Of a stretch of DNA of 51,167 bases, positions 30,694 to 39,501 are shown in pieces. The DNA is from an uncultured Eggerthella sp. (GTDB taxonomy: Bacteria > Actinomycetota > Coriobacteriia > Coriobacteriales > Eggerthellaceae). The number at the start of each line of letters is the position of its first letter. Position 1 is the first letter of the stretch. The stretch is from contig UQVJ01000004.1 in assembly GCA_900544455.1 (NCBI GenBank), positions 1 to 51,167 of the forward strand, written 5' to 3'. Below the pieces are notes generated by a model. That model worked only from the letters and a program-made list of their open reading frames with translations, had not been told where the DNA came from and made no database searches. A program made the position numbers and the translations under genes.

Positions 30694-30883
30694 TCCGGGG
30701 ACTGCTCCAAGACGGGTCCGAAGCAGACCCGAAAGGGCGACGATGCGAGCAGGGACGAGTCGGCTCAGCCCCAACGGCGTTCTCGGGGCGGGCCTGCGCA
30801 CCGGCGGTACAAGATGGCCTCGGGCTGTCCCGCGAGGCGGTCCGCAGCGACATCGCAAAAGCAGCCCGCTACAACGTTGCAAG

Positions 30884-30921
30884 AAAAAAGCGAGGGCATC
30901 CAGTCTCGGATGTCCTCGCTT
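30884..30921 (-). terminator. Intrinsic terminator of purB (probably bidirectional)
   Basis: AAGCGAGG-A-CATCC pairs with GGATG-C-CCTCGCTT (one mismatch, loop GAGACT), followed by TTTTTTC on the minus strand. The plus-strand side ends TTTGTTTTC, so it may also stop transcripts from the convergent gene. Confidence 0.88.
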
Positions 30922-30947
30922 TGTTTTCAAACGATATCCCGCCTACT

Positions 30948-32291
30948 TTAGAACTCAAGTTCCTTCAGACGATCGAATACCACGTCCTTGCGCGTGAGGA
31001 AGTCCCACGGATCGAAGATCTCGTCGAGCGTTTCCTTGGAAAGCTTCGCCTCGGGGTCGGCTTCCAAGTTCTCACGATAGGTGGGGCCATCGACAGCGTT
31101 CTGGATGTCGGCCCATACCTTCATGGCGTTGCGCTGAACGATAACGTATGCATCTTCACGCGTGATACCAGTCTGAACCAGGGCAAGCAGCACCTTCGAA
31201 GAGAAGATAAGGCCCTTGGTGCGCCACAAGTTGTGCTCCATCTTGGCGGGGTAAGTTTGCAGACCATCAAGCATCCACTGCATCTTACCGAACATGTAGT
31301 CCAGGGCAATGAAGCTATCCGCCAGGGCAACGCGCTCTGCGCCGGAATGGCTGATGTCGCGCTCGTACCACAGCGCAACATCATCAAGCGCTACCTGAGC
31401 GTTAGATTTAACCACACGGGAAAGGCCGCATACGCGCTCCGCGGTGATGGGGTTGCGCTTATGGGGCATTGCCGAAGAACCCTTCTGTCCCTTGGCAAAC
31501 GGCTCTTCAGCCTCGATAACATCAGACTGCTGAAGCAGGCGCACCTGCATAGCGATGGACTCCAGCGTGGAAGCGGTAACGGCCAGCGCCGTCATAACCT
31601 GAGCGTGGCGGTCGCGCGCCAGAACCTGAGTGGAAAGCGGATCGGGGGTAAGGCCAAGCTTTTCGCAGACATACTGCTCTACGAACGGATCGATGCTGGA
31701 GTAAGTTCCAACAGCGCCGCTGATTGCGCCCGTTGCTGCAACCTTGCGAGCCTCCTGCAAGCGCACCTGAGCACGCTTCAGGGCCCATGCCCAGCTGCCA
31801 AACTTCATGCCGAACGTCATGGGCTCAGCATGGATGCCGTGGGTGCGGCCTACACACAGGGTTTCCTGGAATTCGAAAGCGCGGCGCTTGCAGGTTTCAC
31901 CCAGCAGAGCAACGTCCTTCAAAATGATGTCGAGCGCTTGGGTAATCTGATAGGAAAGAGCCGTATCGCCCAAGTCGGAAGAAGTCATACCGTAATGAAC
32001 CCAACGGCTGGGAGGCTCGGTTCCCTCGGGAACATCGGCATCGATGTACTCCGCCATGTTGGTGGTGAAGGCGATTACATCGTGGTTGGTAACCTTTTCG
32101 ATCTCGTCAATGCGCTCAACAGTAAAATCTGCATGCTTGCGGATCCAAGCTGCCTCTTCCTTGGTGATTCCCGATTTGCCCAATTCGGCCTGGGCTTCGC
32201 ATGCCAAAACCTCGATTTCCTTCCAGATCTCGAACTTGTTCTGGAGCTCCCAAATAGCACCCATTTCGGGGCGGGTGTAGCGACCGATCAT
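30948..32291 (-). CDS. purB: Adenylosuccinate lyase (PurB)
   Basis: This 447-residue enzyme of the fumarase/aspartase superfamily cleaves SAICAR and adenylosuccinate. IGRYTRPEMGAIWELQNKFE, HYGMTSSDLGDTALSYQ, the catalytic His in VGRTHGIHAEPMTFG and the signature loop KGSSAMPHKRNPITAE are intact. Its length (about 430-480 in the family) is normal. GGGAGG lies 6-7 bases before the ATG. It is a single-gene unit with its own terminator. Confidence 0.96.
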   Translation of the reverse strand: MIGRYTRPEMGAIWELQNKFEIWKEIEVLACEAQAELGKSGITKEEAAWIRKHADFTVERIDEIEKVTNHDVIAFTTNMAEYIDADVPEGTEPPSRWVHYGMTSSDLGDTALSYQITQALDIILKDVALLGETCKRRAFEFQETLCVGRTHGIHAEPMTFGMKFGSWAWALKRAQVRLQEARKVAATGAISGAVGTYSSIDPFVEQYVCEKLGLTPDPLSTQVLARDRHAQVMTALAVTASTLESIAMQVRLLQQSDVIEAEEPFAKGQKGSSAMPHKRNPITAERVCGLSRVVKSNAQVALDDVALWYERDISHSGAERVALADSFIALDYMFGKMQWMLDGLQTYPAKMEHNLWRTKGLIFSSKVLLALVQTGITREDAYVIVQRNAMKVWADIQNAVDGPTYRENLEADPEAKLSKETLDEIFDPWDFLTRKDVVFDRLKELEF

Positions 32292-32380
32292 TCGATTCCT
32301 CCCTTTACGTATGCCTTACCAGGCAAATGACTGAGACCATATTCTACCAACATAAAACACGCGAACGTCCACGGCAACCG

Positions 32381-33052
32381 TTACAACGAACGCACGATTT
32401 CGCGAGCGCGGCCCAAAAGATCGGTGTCTGCTGCAACAATAACCTGATCACCTGGGAAAATGCGCGTTTCACTGTTCACTACTTCCACATCGTCTTGATG
32501 GGAAACGGCAATCATGCGGATGCCCTCATCGAATTCAATGTCCAACGCACGCACACCTTTGTAGTTGTCGTGGTTGCGCATGGTGGGAACTTTGATGTCC
32601 AGCAAGCCGATCTGATCGCTAGAAAGCGAAACGGCAACGCCCATAGATCCGAGCATGGCCTCTTCCTGAATCATGTTCGCGATCATTACCGTGGAAGAAA
32701 CGCTTTCAATGCCCAGACGGCGGAAGATTCGCAGATTCTTTGGGCTGTTCACGCGAGCAATGCAACGCGGTACATCGAACACGCGCGAAGCAATCTCGCA
32801 CGCGGCGAGATTGTCTTCGTCTTGGCCGGTTGCCGCCACGAACACATCGGCAGATTGCATAGCCGCATCTTCCTGAACGGAAGCCGAGCAGCCATCACCG
32901 CTGATAACCAGGCAAGAGCCGTCGATGGTTTCCGCCAGGCGACGGGCTTGAGCATCGCATTTTTCAATCAAGGCAACCTGGTTGTCTTCGCGCAAAAGGG
33001 TACCTGCAAGATATGCGCCAAGCTTGCCGCCGCCAACAATAACGATATACAC
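32381..33052 (-). CDS. TrkA-type potassium uptake regulator (second of a pair)
   Basis: This is a 223-residue RCK protein. The Rossmann start VYIVIVGGGKLGAYLAGTLL with Glu ending strand 2 (ALIEKCD), VISGDGCS and VAATGQDEDN form the NAD/ATP-binding TrkA-N domain. The TrkA-C domain begins near residue 135 (LLDIKVPTMRNHDNYKGVRA). Such proteins gate TrkH/KtrB potassium channels at the membrane. GTG start at 33052 with AGGGGG 5 bases upstream. It starts 9 bp after its paralogue stops, so the two make a heteromeric pair or a duplicated gating ring. The channel gene is not in the window. Confidence 0.9.
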   Translation of the reverse strand: MYIVIVGGGKLGAYLAGTLLREDNQVALIEKCDAQARRLAETIDGSCLVISGDGCSASVQEDAAMQSADVFVAATGQDEDNLAACEIASRVFDVPRCIARVNSPKNLRIFRRLGIESVSSTVMIANMIQEEAMLGSMGVAVSLSSDQIGLLDIKVPTMRNHDNYKGVRALDIEFDEGIRMIAVSHQDDVEVVNSETRIFPGDQVIVAADTDLLGRAREIVRSL

Positions 33053-33061
33053 CGCAACCCC

Positions 33062-33721
33062 CTAATCCTGTGCGTACTTCGCGATAGCGGGAAGCATCGC
33101 ATGAGAAACCACGGCAAGCACCGCATCTCCGTGATACAAGATGCTTGAAGGCGAAGGAATGGAGCTTACCGTTCCATCGGCGCGCTCGAAGGCACATACG
33201 CGAATGCCGTGACGGCTTTCCAAGTCGGCAACCTTGATGGACTTCTGCCCCACTTCGGAAAGGTTAAGGGCGAACTGAAGCACCTCGAAATCGCCGAAAG
33301 TAGCAATATGATCGCCGATGCCCGATATGGCTTTCGAGAATATCTCCTCGGCAACCAACGTGGTGCCGCATACGTAGTCGATACCCAGCTGCAAGTAAGT
33401 TCGCTCATGGCTGCTATCGTACAAACGCGCCACAGCATGAGGCACATCGTAGAGACGGCGGGCAATTTCCACCACCATGAGGTTGGCATTGTCGCTCTGG
33501 GTTACCGCAGCCACAAAGTCGCATTCCTCGATGCCGGCGTTCACCAAAATCTCTTCATCGTAGCCCACGCCCACAAAGGTTGAGCCATTGAAATCGCGGC
33601 CCAGCGCGGCAAAAGCCGAAGGGTCGCGGTCGATTACGCATACGTTGTTGTCATGCTCGGAGAGCATCAGGGCCAAGCGCGAACCAACACGGCCGCAGCC
33701 CACAATAATAATGTCGCTCAC
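33062..33721 (-). CDS. TrkA-type potassium uptake regulator (first of a pair)
   Basis: This 219-residue RCK protein has DIIIVGCGRVGSRLALMLSE, CVIDRDPSAF, FVGVGYDEE and VAAVTQSDNANLM in its TrkA-N domain, then a TrkA-C domain from about residue 130 (FALNLSEVGQKSIKVADLES). The start is uncertain: GTG at 33721 gives the family-typical N-terminus but has a weak ribosome site, while an in-frame ATG at 33757 adds 12 residues. It is similar in layout to the next gene, with different nucleotide-site details. Confidence 0.87.
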   Translation of the reverse strand: MSDIIIVGCGRVGSRLALMLSEHDNNVCVIDRDPSAFAALGRDFNGSTFVGVGYDEEILVNAGIEECDFVAAVTQSDNANLMVVEIARRLYDVPHAVARLYDSSHERTYLQLGIDYVCGTTLVAEEIFSKAISGIGDHIATFGDFEVLQFALNLSEVGQKSIKVADLESRHGIRVCAFERADGTVSSIPSPSSILYHGDAVLAVVSHAMLPAIAKYAQD

Positions 33722-33757
33722 ATCTATCGCGACGCCCCATGCGCGCCACGCCTCCAT

Positions 33758-34085
33758 TTTGACCGCAGCGAACCTGCGTGAACCCCTCGCAGTAAACGGG
33801 CTTTATGTCCCTTCGGCCAAGCAACAACTTGGCTATTCGGGCTTGCTTGCCCATCCGCAAAGCGAATGCCGCACACAGCTACTGCTAATTTCGGTTGTCC
33901 TTATTGCTTGGGCAAGCGCTAACCAATGCATGCATAAGCATGCGGAAGAAGGCGCCGCCCGTTTAGAATGGCACACGAGAAAACAACCGTTCCTACAGCG
34001 CGCCACTCCTGCTGGATAGTTTAGAAGATCAGAGGACCCAACTCAAAGCCAACCCGCTACAACAAGCGAAAACAATGCGCCAAAG
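33758..34085. other. Intergenic region without a recognisable gene
   Basis: About 330 bp between the TrkA gene and the terminator of the RlpA-like gene. Open frames here lack ribosome sites and recognisable sequence. It must hold the promoter of the TrkA pair, but I see no -35/-10 pair convincing enough to place. Confidence 0.4.
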
Positions 34086-34117
34086 AAATAAAAAACGCCG
34101 ACCCGCAGGCCGGCGTT
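34086..34117 (-). terminator. Intrinsic terminator of the RlpA-like gene
   Basis: The stem AACGCCG/CGGCGTT, extended by inner GCC/GGT pairing around a CTGC-type loop, is followed on the minus strand by TTTTTTATTT. It lies 6 bp past the stop codon. Confidence 0.88.
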
Positions 34118-34122
34118 GGGCA

Positions 34123-34884
34123 TTAAATGAATCGGTAGTACACGTTTCGCGTACCCCAGTCGGTGTAGCTGCTGGCACCGAAGGCTTTGTAAACACCTGG
34201 CGCCAAGTCGAGCGCGCGACCGTACTTGGCGAAACCACCAGTATCGGTAACCGTAGCGATAACAACCTTGCCGTTGTAGCAAATCTCGCAAATGCCGCCT
34301 ATCAGATAGGACTTGTCTTCAGGAACGGCAACCGTAACGCTTTGGTGCGTAAGCGCGATGCCCGAGGCGGTGTTGGTTACGCCGAAATTGCCCTGACCAT
34401 CGTCGTTGGTTTCAATGGAATAGGCCGAGGCAACGCCGCTCTGCCAAGTGCCGTCGTTAACGTCGGGAGCAACGCGAGGTGCAGTGGGCAGCGGATCGAG
34501 TGTGCAAACCTCGTTCGCCTTCTGCTTTGCCAAGGCGTTGGTTTCGTCTACCGCAACGGGCACCACAACCGGGTCGGGATCTTTAACCGTGATAGAACGC
34601 TGGGTTGCTTCCGTGGCATCTGCTGCTTCGGTGACGGTTACCCCGTCAACGCTGGAAGAGGCATCGGCCACGCCGGAAGCGCGCTGAGCCGAAGAAAGCT
34701 GCTGGGTATCAGCGGCCTGCGCACGGGAAGAGCCCAAGCCAAGAGTGGAAGAATCTTCCTGCTTGGAACCCTGCGCCTGGCCGACAGAGCAAAAGGCAAC
34801 CACCGTCATAGCCATGATGAGCACGAGGCAAACCATGAAAAACGGCGCAACCCTTCTTTTGGTATGTACGCTGGCTTTAGCCAA
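34123..34884 (-). CDS. Exported RlpA-like double-psi beta-barrel protein
   Basis: This is a 253-residue protein if it starts at the TTG at 34884 (GGAG four bases upstream), which gives a good signal peptide n-region (AKASVHTKRRVAPFF then MVCLVLIMAMTVVAFC). An ATG at that Met (about 34836) is the alternative. A Ser/Thr/Ala/Gln-rich linker of about 100 residues follows. The C-terminal ~90 residues are an RlpA-type barrel: SGVASAYSI, TASGIALTHQSVTVAVPED, GGICEICYNGKVVIATVTDT, GGFAKYGRALDLAPGVYKAF. The Asp of VTDTGG and the 'A.DL' motif correspond to the family's active-site region. RlpA proteins bind or cleave peptidoglycan at division sites. It is a single-gene unit. Confidence 0.82.
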   Translation of the reverse strand: MAKASVHTKRRVAPFFMVCLVLIMAMTVVAFCSVGQAQGSKQEDSSTLGLGSSRAQAADTQQLSSAQRASGVADASSSVDGVTVTEAADATEATQRSITVKDPDPVVVPVAVDETNALAKQKANEVCTLDPLPTAPRVAPDVNDGTWQSGVASAYSIETNDDGQGNFGVTNTASGIALTHQSVTVAVPEDKSYLIGGICEICYNGKVVIATVTDTGGFAKYGRALDLAPGVYKAFGASSYTDWGTRNVYYRFI

Positions 34885-35109
34885 AAAACTCCAATGCCGA
34901 AGCTTCGCCGGTGCCCTTTGGGAAGTAAAGGGCGCGGGCCTTCTTGTTTGCAGAACCACCGAGATCAGAACCGGCAGACCGCAATAAGCACACAAAAGCG
35001 CAAGGCCTATTATACCTGCCTACGCGAAAGGCTCCAAATTTGGCCATCGGCAAACGGGCGTAAAAGTCCTGGGGTTACCCTGTTATAAAGGCTCTGAACT
35101 TGTTCCAAA

Positions 35110-36045
35110 TCAGCTTCTGATCAGCGACAACGCAGTATTGTGGTGGGAATATGATGAAAACGCCACCAAGCGGTCAAACACACCCACATCAAGGTACGAA
35201 ACCACCAAAGCAACCGCAACGAGACCAACGCCCAGCGCCAAAAAATCAATGCGATCAAAGGCGCAAGCGATAACGAAACAGGCTGCCACCGAAAGCCATA
35301 TCAGTGCCGACAAATCGGTGATCCGCTCCAAGCTGTGGGGCGGGCAAATACCAAGAGTAAAGGGCAACAAGGCAATGCAGAGCTCGATGCAAACAACCAA
35401 GCCGCACAGACGAAGGCGCAATGGAGCCTTATCCGCGAAGCACACCAGAAGGGTTGTGCCCGCGACAATCAGCAGGACTGGCCAAAAGCCCCAAAAACTT
35501 ACTCCAGGAATGCGAGAAACCCAGTAGTTGGCAACAAAAACAAAAAACAGCGTGGTTAACACCACCAGGGCCAATACCACCGGTGTTCGTTTGCGCGCTT
35601 TATTGGCGTCGTTAACCACCACGCTTTGCGCAGGAGCCGAAATAGGGCGCGAAACCCCTGAAGACACAGGCGGCATGGGAGGTATATGGCCCGCATCGGC
35701 ATGAATACCGTAATTGCGCAGCGCTTCCACCCTAGCCACTCCCGCTTCAACCACACGGTGATAGCGGTCGGAGCATACGTCAAGCGGGCTGACGTTCAAA
35801 GGCTTGCCTTCCCCGCCCGAAGAGGGAAGAAACGCCGCAAAAGCAATATAGGGGACGGTAACCAAGCCGAAAGTGCAGATGAGCAGCACCGCAGCCGTGA
35901 CGCGAACCAATACCGCATCGGCATCGATGCGCTCGGCAATGCCCGAACAGACGCCAGCGATAACTCGGTCTTCGCCGCGCGTTAGCGCCGGCCGAGACTT
36001 TGGCTGACTAAACAGGGAATATCCCTTTTTTTCGTCCTTTGCCAC
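35110..36045 (-). CDS. PspC-domain membrane protein
   Basis: This is a 311-residue protein. The GTG at 36045 has AAGGAG 4 bases upstream and gives the start VAKDEKKGYSLFSQPK; a longer frame overlaps the promoter. A PspC domain at about 22-75 has GEDRVIAGVCSGIAERIDAD, VRVTAAVLLICTFGLVTVPY and the short loop AAFLPSS. Then comes a cytoplasmic linker with YHRVVEAGVARVEALRNYGI. The C-terminal half has about six membrane helices in short hairpins (VVLALVVLTTLFFVFVANYW, GFWPVLLIVAGTTLLVC). PspC proteins sense or respond to membrane stress, often with a two-component system. A putative promoter lies 22 bp upstream. Confidence 0.85.
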   Translation of the reverse strand: MAKDEKKGYSLFSQPKSRPALTRGEDRVIAGVCSGIAERIDADAVLVRVTAAVLLICTFGLVTVPYIAFAAFLPSSGGEGKPLNVSPLDVCSDRYHRVVEAGVARVEALRNYGIHADAGHIPPMPPVSSGVSRPISAPAQSVVVNDANKARKRTPVVLALVVLTTLFFVFVANYWVSRIPGVSFWGFWPVLLIVAGTTLLVCFADKAPLRLRLCGLVVCIELCIALLPFTLGICPPHSLERITDLSALIWLSVAACFVIACAFDRIDFLALGVGLVAVALVVSYLDVGVFDRLVAFSSYSHHNTALSLIRS

Positions 36046-36066
36046 GCTGCTCCTTCCAACTCTCCC

Positions 36067-36094
36067 CATTTAACAGCAACAAAAGACAAGTCAA
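36067..36094 (-). promoter_or_regulatory. Putative promoter of the PspC gene
   Basis: TTGACT (36089-36094) and TAAATG (36067-36072) are separated by 16 bp on the minus strand, 22 bp before the GTG start. Confidence 0.45.
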
Positions 36095-36126
36095 CTACTT
36101 CGTCAGGAAAATGTTAAAGGAAGCAC

Positions 36127-36888
36127 CTACAAAACGAACAGGCAGATGGAAAGGAACTGGCACACTGAACCGGCCAGAATCCACACATGGAAAATGGAAT
36201 GCATATACGGGATCTTCTTCAGAACGTAGAAAATGCACCCGATGGAGTAGCAAAGGCCGCCCGCAAGCAAAAGCCAGAAGCCCGGGGCGGGAAGCAGCGC
36301 CCACAGCTGCGGAATGAACCACACAACCGACCAGCCCAAGCACAGGTACAGTACCGCCGAAATCCAGCGCGGACGGAACACCCAAAACGATTCAGCAATT
36401 ACTCCGATAATGGCAACCGCCCAAACAAACGCAAACAGGGCAACCCCGTGGCAATCAACCAGGGTAACCAAGCAATACGGGCTATATGAAGCCGCGATGA
36501 ACAGGTAAATGAAACTGTGATCGAGCACCTTGAAAACACGTTTGGCCTTTTCAACCGCTATAGCGTGATACAGCGTTGACATCACATATTCCAACAACAT
36601 GAAGATGCTGTATACCAGTGCAGCAAGCAAATGCAGGCCGCCGCCCGAACGAACAGCCGCAACAACGCAGAGCGGAATGGCAGCGATGGCCAACAACGCA
36701 CCAACGCCGTGGGTTATCGAGTTGGCAATCTCTTCGCCCAGCGAATAGGCGCGAATGTCCTTGCGGGAATTGCGCACGCCAGCGCCGTCCTTCTTCTTTT
36801 CACGCTTGGAGCGTTTCGGGTTCTCCGAATCGCGCTTCTTGAACTGGCGGGGCGTCCATTCCCTTGAGGGAGCCTGCGATTGTGCCAT
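36127..36888 (-). CDS. Hemolysin III family (YqfA-type) membrane protein
   Basis: This is a 253-residue protein with seven predicted helices. A charged N-terminal tail of about 40 residues (RDSENPKRSKREKKKDGAG-like) precedes YSLGEEIANSITHGVGALLA. The family's metal-binding set is visible: STLYHAI (Ser/His), LDHSFIYLFIAASYSPYC (Asp/His) and the C-terminal HSIFHVWILAG (two His). Members belong to the CREST/PAQR superfamily of putative membrane metal hydrolases; haemolysis is a historical name. GAAGGGAT lies before the ATG. It is separated from the PspC gene by 81 bp and may belong to the same envelope group. Confidence 0.93.
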   Translation of the reverse strand: MAQSQAPSREWTPRQFKKRDSENPKRSKREKKKDGAGVRNSRKDIRAYSLGEEIANSITHGVGALLAIAAIPLCVVAAVRSGGGLHLLAALVYSIFMLLEYVMSTLYHAIAVEKAKRVFKVLDHSFIYLFIAASYSPYCLVTLVDCHGVALFAFVWAVAIIGVIAESFWVFRPRWISAVLYLCLGWSVVWFIPQLWALLPAPGFWLLLAGGLCYSIGCIFYVLKKIPYMHSIFHVWILAGSVCQFLSICLFVL

Positions 36889-36972
36889 TGTTATCCCTTC
36901 AACTGCCCTATTCGGGGCGCTACATTCACTGCAGTCTAGCAGCGAAACACGTTCATAAGCTTGATAGTGCGA

Positions 36973-38763
36973 TTATACTGCGAGGTCACCCTCCGGTTGA
37001 GCCCAGTCGAGCCAGGCGGATGCTTCTGCAATCGGGACGTCGATCAGCCGCTCGTCCCGGCCGCGCACGCCCGCCGCAGTACACACCAAAACGGTTGCAA
37101 CGCCAGCATGGCGCTGCAACGGATTCGTGCGCAGGCAGGCATACTGCATTTTCTTCCGAGGCACGATCACCGTGTCGGTAGAGTATCCACCGTTTACCAC
37201 GATGGTTCCCGAACCGTCGAAACCAAACGCAGAACGACGGTGCCACAGGAACGCACCCACCACTTCGATAGCCGCAATGGCGGCGCACAGCAAAAGGCCC
37301 GGCATCAGCATCGCTGCAACAAGGCCACCAAGCTGGGCATGCCCCCGAGCAGCTGTTGCGTCAGCAGCGAAAACGGCGGCGCACAACAGAAGCAGGACTA
37401 CGGCGAGCCAGAACCCAACACCCTTCAGCATCGCCCTTCGTGTAATGGCGCGACGCAGGGCCACCTTCGGCATAGGAGTGCTTGCCACGGGAGCATGAGC
37501 GTATTCGGGCGTTAAACCCTGAACGACATTCCATGCCTCAGCGATGGGCAAGAACGGATGCACAACCAACTTGTCCGTCTCTGACTGAGAAGAGGAACCA
37601 GACGATTCTTCGCCAGAAGCTACGCCAATCCTGCCGTACGAAACCGAGCAGCAACGCATAAGGCGTTGGAAAAAAGTTTGATGAATGTGCACCGATTGGA
37701 TTCGGTCCACATCGATGCCGTTGAACACATGCGTTATAAGACCCCGCTCAACCTCAATGCGGCCACCACGACGGCGCGCTTGGAAACCGCCATAGGAAAG
37801 GCACACGCCAACCAGATAGGTAACCCACGTCATAGCCAAGCAAAGCAGCAGCAAGAAACCCGTCAGACCGCATGCCAGCATAAGATCGCTCTTGGGCACA
37901 CCCGTCGCTGCAAAAAATGTTGTGCTATCGACCAAAACCGCGAGGATGGCCAAGGTTGCCATAACGACAAGCGCAGCCATCACTGTTGCAAGAGCCAAGC
38001 CAAACGACGCCCTTCCGCATAGGGCGGAAAACAGCAGTTCCTTGTTGCCAAGACGGTATTCACAGGTAACAACACCTGTATTCACTGCGTCCTTAGCGAA
38101 TACGCCGCGAATATCGTCTATAACGGCAGCAGCAGCATCAAGCACGTTGCCCTGACCAGCAAGAGAACTTGGAGCAACCGCTGCAATGCGCTCCCCTTCG
38201 CCTTCGATGTGCTTACGGCGGAAAAGCTCGCGACGCAGATATTCTGCCGCGCTTCGCTCCACGTACGAAATTACCAGTGCCTTGTTGCTGGCACCGCCCG
38301 CAGTATCGATGTTCACTGTGCGCACGCCCGCCAGGCGCTGCAGAAGAGAAGCGCGTTCGTTTACCGACTGGATCTTCGAATACGGCACGTGGGTACGCCG
38401 CTTGTTCAAGATCCCCGAGTAGAAGCTGAATTCCGTTTCGTCAAATTCGTACCAGGTGTAACGGTACGTCCATGCACGGGCCCCCATCACCACCACGCAA
38501 ATAAGAACCGTAAAAGCAAGGAGCAGAAGCACCGCGGCGAAAAACGCATTGACCGAAATGAAGCCAAGGGCTTCGGCCAACTTCGTAAGCCCTGGCAATG
38601 AAGAAAACCCGCATATGAAAATGACCGGCGCAGCGCGCAGCGCACCCAGCCAGATATAGCAATGATGCAGCGAATGGCGCACGCCCGTTTGCTCGGGCTC
38701 GTAAGCCGAAGCACCTAACGGCGCAGAGTTCATATTGGGAGGAATGGGGCCGTTGGAGCTCAT
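36973..38763 (-). CDS. Membrane protein with bacterial PH (DUF304/YdbT-like) domains
   Basis: This is a 596-residue protein with paired membrane helices alternating with PH-like domains, as in YdbT. The first PH unit has YEFDETEFSFYSGILNKRRT and the signature PYSKIQSVNERASLLQRLAG, VRTVNIDTAGG. The second has RRGGRIEVERGLITHVFNGI and DVDRIQSVHIHQTFFQRLMR. The third, C-terminal unit has GTIVVNGGYSTDTVIVPRKK and NPLQRHAGVATVLVCTAAGV. It starts 2 bp after its YdbS-like partner stops, so the two are coupled. The pair is known from many Gram-positives and has been linked to secreted-protein defence. The role here is inference. Confidence 0.88.
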   Translation of the reverse strand: MSSNGPIPPNMNSAPLGASAYEPEQTGVRHSLHHCYIWLGALRAAPVIFICGFSSLPGLTKLAEALGFISVNAFFAAVLLLLAFTVLICVVVMGARAWTYRYTWYEFDETEFSFYSGILNKRRTHVPYSKIQSVNERASLLQRLAGVRTVNIDTAGGASNKALVISYVERSAAEYLRRELFRRKHIEGEGERIAAVAPSSLAGQGNVLDAAAAVIDDIRGVFAKDAVNTGVVTCEYRLGNKELLFSALCGRASFGLALATVMAALVVMATLAILAVLVDSTTFFAATGVPKSDLMLACGLTGFLLLLCLAMTWVTYLVGVCLSYGGFQARRRGGRIEVERGLITHVFNGIDVDRIQSVHIHQTFFQRLMRCCSVSYGRIGVASGEESSGSSSQSETDKLVVHPFLPIAEAWNVVQGLTPEYAHAPVASTPMPKVALRRAITRRAMLKGVGFWLAVVLLLLCAAVFAADATAARGHAQLGGLVAAMLMPGLLLCAAIAAIEVVGAFLWHRRSAFGFDGSGTIVVNGGYSTDTVIVPRKKMQYACLRTNPLQRHAGVATVLVCTAAGVRGRDERLIDVPIAEASAWLDWAQPEGDLAV

Positions 38764-38765
38764 AG

Positions 38766-39260
38766 CTACACGTCCTCGCGGGCAAGGCGAGCAAATTCGG
38801 CAGCACGATCACGAACGCTGTCTGCCTCTTCGGTTAACAGACCAGGGATTTCCATCGACCCCGCAGCAGTTGAAACCGTCACACTTGCCAGGCCGAAAGC
38901 GCGCAAAATGGGGCCCTGCTTCGTATCGGTATTCTGCACACGGATGAAAGGAACCACGATATGTTTGCGCCAAATGATGCCGTACTTCAGCTCCAAGAAA
39001 TCAGGGCGAAGCTCATAATGCCAGCGAATGTAGCGCAGCGGCGTTACCGCAAGCAGGAATATAACCAGCAAAACCACGTACAGAACGGTGAACGCCAGCA
39101 CATAGGGCTCCGCCCAGTATGCTTCCGACGCGTCGACGAGCAACGCGATGGCTCCCGGCGACGCTAGAATCAGCCACACCACGGTAAGCATCAACGTATC
39201 GCTGATGCGCCACACTGCCTTGATGCGTGGATTCAGCTTTTCCCGAGGCTCTGCGCGCAT
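38766..39260 (-). CDS. Single-PH-domain membrane protein (YdbS-like)
   Basis: This is a 164-residue protein. Two membrane helices (about 20-42 TLMLTVVWLILASPGAIALL; 52-72 LAFTVLYVVLLVIFLLAVTP) precede one bacterial PH domain. That domain has YELRPDFLELKYGIIWRKHI, VPFIRVQNTDTKQGPILRAF and LASVTVSTAAGSMEIPGL. It ends with a helix, DSVRDRAAEFARLARED. It is the usual small partner of the three-domain YdbT-like protein encoded directly after it. Confidence 0.9.
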   Translation of the reverse strand: MRAEPREKLNPRIKAVWRISDTLMLTVVWLILASPGAIALLVDASEAYWAEPYVLAFTVLYVVLLVIFLLAVTPLRYIRWHYELRPDFLELKYGIIWRKHIVVPFIRVQNTDTKQGPILRAFGLASVTVSTAAGSMEIPGLLTEEADSVRDRAAEFARLAREDV

Positions 39261-39384
39261 AACGCTCCCATCCCCTAGTTAATCATCGGTTTTAGCATTA
39301 TTGTCGCATAACGCACGCTGCACCGAAGCGCCCAATGCGTACGTGAATAAGACTCGATCCGTGCTTTTAACGGCATTTCAACAA

Positions 39385-39446
39385 AATAAGCAAAACCGCC
39401 TGGCAGACCGGAGAAAGAAAAAAACATTTCTCCGTTGCACAGGCGG
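39385..39446 (-). terminator. Intrinsic terminator of the hyp operon
   Basis: An outer stem CCGCCTG/CAGGCGG encloses an inner stem GGAGAAA/TTTCTCC with internal loops, and TTTTGCTTATTTT follows on the minus strand. It lies 56 bp after the hypD stop. The rest of the 241-bp gap to the PH-domain gene holds nothing I recognise. Confidence 0.75.
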
Positions 39447-39501
39447 ATTTTCGTAACTATATTTGCAAACAGCACCATCGCAGATGCTGCCATCAGAACC
39501 G

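Noticed and set aside
39275..39493. 72-codon minus-strand frame after hypD
   Set aside because: It is translated from the hyp terminator hairpin (CCGCCTG/CAGGCGG), with no ribosome site or family.
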